Shown here in pieces: positions 58,316 to 64,000 of a DNA stretch of 64,000 nt. This stretch comes from Takakia lepidozioides (taxonomy: Eukaryota; Streptophyta; Takakiopsida; Takakiales; Takakiaceae). The notes below the pieces were generated by a model, which searched no databases, was not told where the DNA came from, and was given only the letters and a program-made list of their open reading frames with translations. Numbering within the stretch: the first letter of the stretch is position 1; each line of letters starts with the position of its first letter. Where the stretch lies: positions 31,636,042 to 31,700,041 of the forward strand of contig CM060734.1 in NCBI GenBank assembly GCA_030704615.1, in the 5' to 3' direction. The translations under genes and the position numbers were made by a program.

Positions 58316-59041
58316 TGTCGCGGCCCTTTGCCTTGAGGGCAGGGGGTCGGGACACATGAGGGGCTGCCCCTGTGGTGGGGGCAGCGGCAGCGATAGGTAT
58401 GGGGGGCTGAAGCACCCTTGAGTGCCCAAGGCACTCAGGGAAGCAGAGGCGCTCACTAGGTGGAAGCCCCGCACACCGGGTTGCGGTGGGGGTGGCTCGA
58501 CAAGGGGTGGTGGTAGCTTAGCGGGACTTAGTGGGGGTGGCATAGGACTCACCATGGGGGCGGAGACCTCGTGGTGGGAGTCGTGGGGAGTTTTGGGACT
58601 CATCACGGTCCATAGGGGCCGTGGTGAGCGGGCCAAGACTCACCGCGACTCATCACCGGGAGTCGAGGGTTTTCGTGGTGGTTCGCCATAAAATGGCATG
58701 GCTGGTTGTGGAACCCCCGCGGACAGCTACAGAAGTATATATAGGGAGTAGTAACCCCGAGAACGGTGCAAGCCCGTTGGTGACCAAAAACTAGTGAGTA
58801 AGCGAGCGAGCCGGAAAGTGACCAAAGAGTGGGGAGTTGTTCCGGACTGCCATCTACCAAAGGGGTTCTCCTAGTCCCAATTAGGTGGAGGGTTTTAGAG
58901 GGAAGCGAAAGGGGACCGTTATGTCCCGGTGAGCAGCCGAAGCTCCAAGTTGGCCCGGCGGCCAGGTTGGGAGTCAGGCGCGCGCATCAAAGCGAGTAAC
59001 TATGACTTGAAGGGGAGTTTACCGAAGTGAGGTGCGCGACA
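58316..59041 (+). mobile_element. Solo LTR, 726 bp, 5-bp TSD CAAAC
   Basis: The sequence starts TGTCGCGG and ends GTGCGCGACA, so TGTCGCG/CGCGACA are perfect 7-bp inverted termini. CAAAC flanks it at 58,311-58,315 and 59,042-59,046. It has a TATA box TATATATA at 58,736 and no internal coding. The interrupted RT/RNase H frame resumes directly after the second CAAAC. Its family is related to the fragment at 4,421-4,700. Confidence 0.95.
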
Positions 59042-59911
59042 CAAACCAGTTATTACAGAAGATTTGTCAGACGGTATGCACAGATAGCAGCACCATTGAG
59101 CAAGCTTCTGAAGAAAGATGCAGTGTTTGCATGGACAGCTGAATGTCAACAGGCTTTTGAGGAACTTACATTGTAAGTAACAACTACACCTGTGTTGATT
59201 AACCCTCACTGGCATGTAGTATTTCATGTTCACTGTGATGCCTCAGGAGAAGCGTTGGGAGCAGTGTTAGCCCAAAATGTTACAGGAAATATAGATTCAC
59301 CTGTGTACTATGCTAGCAGGTTGATAAACAGTGCTGAAAGGAACTATAGCACAACTGAAAGAGAAGCACTGGCAATGATTTATGCAGTCAAGAAATTCAG
59401 GCATTACCTATTGGGAAGGAAGTTTATGTTTTATGTGGATCACCAGGCTCTGATATATTTGGTGAACAAACCTTTGATAAGTGGAAGGATAGCAAGGTGG
59501 TTAATAATCTTGCACGAGTTTGAGTTCGAGGTTGTTTACAAGCCTGGTCGTTTGCATCTTGTGGCAGGTCACTTGTCACGCCTATCAACAGGAGAGCCAG
59601 CCACAAGAGTAGACGACCAATTATCTGATGTGAGTTTATTTGCAGCGGAGGTGCAGGGAAGTGCAGATGACTGGTTAGATTGGCAGTGGCCAATCAGATA
59701 CTACCTTACTCATGGTCAGTGCCCACCTAGTTATGGAAAGGAGCAGAGGAAGAGAATCGTTATCAAGGCTTTACCTTATACTACGGTAGGGGGCAGAATG
59801 TATAAGCTAGGACCTGATGGAGTACTTCAACGATGCTTGTACCACCATGAAGTAAATAAAGTTTTGGAGGAAGTTCATAAAGGAGTGGCTGGAGGTCATT
59901 TTGGAGAATAG
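59042..59911 (+). pseudogene. Gypsy family 2, copy B: RNase H and start of integrase
   Basis: After the solo LTR the frame continues with [20 protein letters not shown], a stop near 59,176, then RNase H with HCDASGEALGAVLAQN, STTEREALAMIYAVKKFRHY, FYVDHQALIYLVNK and GHLSRL. It ends with HKGVAGGHFGE, the start of the integrase zinc-binding region, before a TAG at 59,909. Confidence 0.9.
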
Positions 59912-60960
59912 ACTACCAGTAGAAAGATACTACTTGCAGGTTACTGGTGGCCTACTTTGTTCAAGGATGTACACAAGTATTGTAAGAGTTGTGATGAGTG
60001 TCAGAGGCTAGGACCATTGCAGAGATCTGGGAAGATGGCTTTGCATCCTACGATGCCTACTGAACCATTTCAGAAATGGGGACTAGACTTTGTTGGACCA
60101 ATTAACCCACCAGCCAAGAATACACAGAAGAAGTATATAATCACAGCCACTGATTATACTATAAAATGGGTGGAAGCTAAAGCTCTGAGGGACAACACAA
60201 CTAAGTCCACAGCAAGGTTCCTGTATGAGAACATACTTACACGATTTGGCTATCCCCTAGAATTTATCAGTGACCAGGGAAGTCACTTCATTAATGAGAC
60301 CATAGAACTATTGACTAAAGAGTTCATGATTGTGCATAGGAAGAGTACAACTTATTACCCACAGGGTAATGGGCAGGCAGAGACTACCAACAAAATACTA
60401 TGTACTATCTTGGCTAAGATAGTCAATGCAAACAGAACAGATAATTAGTTTATGGTATGGAAGCTTTACTTCCAGTGGAATTCTTGTTACCTACCATGAG
60501 AACTGAATGGGGAAGGAGAATGGAATTGGAAGATTCAATTAAGGTCAAGAAACATGAATTATACCATGTGGAAGAAGTACGTGCTGATGCAGCTGATAAC
60601 ATGACCAGAATTCAGATGAAGAGGAAGGATTAGTTTAATGAAGGTAAATTAAAGACTTTTAAGACGGGAGATTTGGTTCTGTGGTTGCAAAAGAAGGGGA
60701 AGATTAAGGCTTCTAAGCTTAAATCACCATGGAAAGGACCTTATGTCATACAGAAGATGTATGATAACAACACCGCCATGTTACAAACCATTAACAAAGA
60801 GATGCTGGGAAGAGTCAATGCCAATAAGTTGAAGGGATACAGTGGTATCCATGACAAACCATTGCAGCACGACTTGCATATTGAAACACAGAAACAGTCA
60901 CGGGCTGCACCGGTAATACCAACGGAGCATGAAGCACTTATCGTAAAGCCGAATGTGTAT
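59912..60960 (+). pseudogene. Gypsy family 2, copy B: integrase
   Basis: The frame gives the CC of the HHCC domain (CKSCDECQRLG). The catalytic core follows with ITATDYTIKWVEA, FISDQGSHF and GNGQAETTNK (D, D, E present) and a stop at 60,446. After two more stops it reads FKTGDLVLWLQKKGKIKAS, the C-terminal domain, with SPWKGPYVIQKM, continuing in frame into the region downstream. Confidence 0.88.
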
Positions 60961-60990
60961 GGCCTGAGCGGAGAACACAGGTGTTCGCAT

Positions 60991-61110
60991 AGTTATTACA
61001 GCCCACCACAGCATCACACAGCCTATCACAGCCCACCACAGTGCCACATAGTTTATCACAGCCCACCACAATTTGACACAGCCTGTCACAGCCCAACACA
61101 GCCCACGCGG
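60991..61110 (+). repeat. 10-bp tandem repeat in an open frame (about 12 units)
   Basis: AGCCCACCAC, AGCCTATCAC, AGTTTATCAC and similar decamers follow each other. Because three units make 30 bp, the frame shows a repeating decapeptide of the form YHSPPQxxTA. The unit is of the same type as at 46,581-46,800. Confidence 0.85.
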
Positions 61111-61656
61111 GTTACACAGTCCATAGGGTCAGTGACAGGTGGACGTGGGTTAACGTCCGAAAAGACAGCTTGGAAGTCAAACTCGGAGAAAGTGCCACGC
61201 GGACAGGGAAAGATGGAGGCAGGTCTAGAAACAAACACGTGGTCGCCAGGGCGAAGCACACCGCAGTGCATATATTGCAAAAGCGGGTATCATCATGCAA
61301 GAAGACAAATTGGGCCGTCAAAGTACCTACCCGATACATCAACCCAAACTATTTGTGGGCCCATTAATGCATTCAGGGCAAGGGTAACGGAACCCTTTAC
61401 GAGTACAGAAAAGGGGGATCTTTGCCGCATGTGCTATCCTAGTGGACATTCCAGGGGGGAAAGTCCACTGAGGGGAGTTAAATTAAGAAGTTACCCAAGG
61501 AGGCAACAGCCAATCATGAGCAAGAATTACATGGAGGTGGTTTCCTCCAAGAAACAAGAGCAAGAAATTAGCAGGGTTATGAGCGCGAGAGTCGGGGTGG
61601 CTCCGAATAACCAGCGTCTCGGCAAGAGAGGCAATCAAAGCTATAGCTTTGTAGCT

Positions 61657-64000
61657 ATGGCGGATATTACAGATTATACGCTCGCTTTACTTCTCACGCA
61701 GTGGCACAAGGACGGACGGGTTAAGAGTACATTCTCTCTCACTCAATACTTGCAAGCCCCACAGGCTTACACGCACTTACCCGTTCCATTATGTGCCAAC
61801 CATACCTTTATGCTCTGTGCCCTGCAAGCTTTTCTTCAGCTGTTTCAAACAAGGCCTTTTTGTTTGTCTAGAATAAAGAGAGTGAGGGGAATGGAGGATA
61901 TCAGGGTGAAGAGCACCACGATACTGCAGAAGCAAACAATTGCTACACCGCAGGCAGTGCAGCTGCTGAGGGAGTTGCGATTGGAAGGGCTGCTACGCAA
62001 GGACTGGTCTTTGCATCATCGGCAATATGTGCTTCAATTTCTTCAGAACTTTGAGCCTAGGACGGGAGTAACCCAGGTGAGGGGAGTAAATATAGAAATT
62101 ACTCCCCAGTACCTGCAGCAATTGTTCGAATTGCCATCGGGTCATGTGGATGTGGATGAGCACAGGGCAAGATTGCAGATAGGGAATGTGTTCCAAGAAG
62201 GGAGTTTCTTTAAGACTCAAGGTTACGCTTGCACCAAAGCCGAGTACCCTGGGCTCAGAGATGTTGGCCAAATACTGAACGTTCTGTTTGCCATGAAACT
62301 AAACCAACAGTATTTGAGCAGGTCATTCACAGAGGAGATACTGAAAGCCTTGCGAGGAGAGGATGTAGTTTGGGCAGAGTTAATGTACAATGGTCTGGTG
62401 GAAGAGATGAAGAGGTTACAGGGCACTGCTGCTAAGTCTCCGATCATCGTGTCTAGCCCAGTCATTACTCAGATCATTCTTGACTCTTGCATACTTGATG
62501 CGCGAGAACGTAAGGAGATGGGAGTGTTTGAGGCAGCAACCACTGCAATGGAGGAGCAGGGTTCTTCACATAGTGAGGGTGGACTGGCAGAGCAACACCA
62601 GTCTAAGAGACAGAAGAGGGGTATGACTGTAGTGGCGGATCCACTGGCTTCAAGAAAGCCGCACGATGATGTTTCCCAAGCTCTTGTGCAGGATGTGGCA
62701 CAGCAGCACAGAGGGCTGTTATTACTAAAAGCACGACCTTTGGAGAGGGAAGAAAAAGTCACTTCGGTACCACAGCCATCACAGCCAGTTGAATCGGCTG
62801 TCTCAGAGGTTTCAGTTAGTACATGCTGTTCCACCAGAGCCTATTGCTTTGGAAAGAGAAGGGTTGGACATTCCCACTACAGAGCAAGTCGTGGCAGAAA
62901 TTGAGAAGGGTGACCTTCTCTATGAAAACTCTGGCTTGGTCAGGGAATCAGTGGTACCAGAGGTGCAGAGTCTGTCCAGGGAAATCCCTGCTGTGCATGT
63001 AATACCCACACCTGTGACGGAGGTACCAAGGGTAGAATATAAGGACACTGCAGCACTTGTGGAGGATGAAGTGGTTCAGGAAGAGGATTTGGTGGGGCAA
63101 TGGCCTGAATGGTTGGTGAAGCATCACACTGTGGAGGATCAGGGAGAACAGCAGCAAGTTCACCATGATGACCCCCAGCAGACCATGCTTATGAGTTCCA
63201 TAAGCAGGACACTCAATTTGTTGGGCACTTATGTGAAATCCTATGTTCCATCTACCCAATTGGCAGCTTTGAGGGAGGAACTCAGGAAGGAGTTTGAGAC
63301 TCAAATTGCCACTGAGTGTGCTAACAAGGTAGATGTGGAGATCAATCTCAAGTTACAGCAAGAGTTGGAGGACACAAAGGCTGCCTTGCAGTTGGCTAAG
63401 GGACATTTGATTGAAGCAGGTCTCGAGCAGGACCAGTTGCATGAAGCACATAAGCAACAGTTATACCAATTGCAGGTGAAGCACGAGGGCAAGTTGCAAG
63501 AAGCAAACGTATTACATACAGAGTTGGAGGCAGTACATCAGAGGATGACCATACAATGTGCTACACTCACAACTGCTCTAGAGCAAACTGCATTAGAAGT
63601 TAACAGACAAGGGGAGAGATGTATGATGGCAGAAGCTGAGATAATAGAGCAAGAGAAACTCATTGTTGATTTGCAGGCTACAATCTGTCGCAATGAGAAT
63701 ACTTTCCAGAGTACAGACAGGTTGAGGCTGACCAGGAGAGGTACATCCTGGAGTTCAGTCATGGTCAATAGAAATGAACTCTCTGTGGCTAACAAGACTT
63801 GGAAGGAAGCCAATAATCTAGCTGCTGCCTATGCGGGCCTGGTTGAACCTCATGCAAAGCGCATGGAGGCTTTACAGCAGCAGTTAGATGTGTACAGACT
63901 CACGGAGGAGCAGACTCTCAGGGGTGCCACACAGGACTTGGTGGATAACCACTTTATGCAGGTCTGGTTAGCACAAGGGCCGGTAGAAGGCAAAGCACCA
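61657..64000 (+). CDS. Extra 3' frame of gypsy family 2, coiled-coil protein, runs off the window
   Basis: The integrase frame stays open through linker and repeats to 62,904 (743 codons from 60,673). Within it ATG 61,657 starts MADITDYTLALLLTQWHKDG. Middle features are LLRELRLEGLLRKDWSLHHR, NFEPRTGVTQVRGVNIEITP and YLQQLFELPSG. This pattern is reminiscent of the plant-retrotransposon protein domain often found in Athila-like elements (VRG..V..t...i...F.LP). Near 62,810 the sensible frame shifts by one, and the new frame is open from 62,816 to the last base (395 codons). It includes a long coiled coil with about 20% Gln/Glu (for example LREELRKEFETQIATECANK). It may be an env-position or captured ORF; function unknown. 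Start, single frameshift and 3' end need the neighbouring sequence. Confidence 0.5.

Overview
The window is nuclear DNA of a land plant. It carries four or five intron-containing plant genes set in a dense, layered landscape of transposable elements. Plant-specific signs are a PADRE (DUF4228) protein, an ABA/WDS (ASR-type) protein, a 12-oxophytodienoate reductase, a LEC14B/DCAF11-type WD40 protein, PLS-class PPR fragments, a tRNA-iMet primer site and a CACTA transposon. The species cannot be told from this sequence. The scattered PPR/PDF-motif fragments would suit a lineage with an expanded PPR family (for example fern, lycophyte or hornwort), but that is inference.

Layout. 0-13 kb is mostly relics: a ~118-bp tandem array (230-815), a ruined Ty1/copia element (1.6-4.4 kb), a piece of an LTR whose relative is intact at 58.3 kb, a broken unrecognised zinc-finger protein gene (4.9-7.4 kb, minus), PDF-motif exon relics (7.6-8.5 kb) and two LINE copies in opposite orientation (8.5-12.4 kb). 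14.2-15.7 kb is a nest of MITE-like elements with clear target-site duplications. 16-38.5 kb is the gene-bearing part, all on the minus strand: ASR-like (16.06-16.62), farnesyl diphosphate synthase in 13 exons (18.2-22.3), OPR in 5 exons (26.5-29.1), PADRE (31.9-32.6) and the WD40 protein in 9 exons (34.2-38.5). I placed exon borders by hand from GT/AG sites, reading-frame phase and family similarity.

41-45 kb is a Ty3/gypsy element on the plus strand whose pol region is preceded by a dUTPase-like domain. 46.5-64 kb is a second gypsy family in two partial copies. A 5.5-kb CACTA transposon (47,775-53,252; TSD GGA) sits inside the gag frame of the first copy. It carries minus-strand fragments of host-like genes: two PPR/PDF-motif units, other PDF-motif exons and an unrecognised 1-kb open frame. 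A 726-bp solo LTR (58,316-59,041; TSD CAAAC) sits inside the RT/RNase H region of the second copy. Downstream of that integrase a long open frame with a coiled-coil C-terminus runs off the window end.

The cellular genes do not form an operon or an evident pathway cluster. FPS supplies C15 isoprenoid precursor, OPR reduces oxylipins or other enones, and ASR and PADRE proteins belong to stress-linked families. The most interesting material is the CACTA element with captured gene pieces, the gypsy dUTPase-like domain, the 3' extra frame of the second gypsy family, and a decayed duplicate exon in the WD40 gene.
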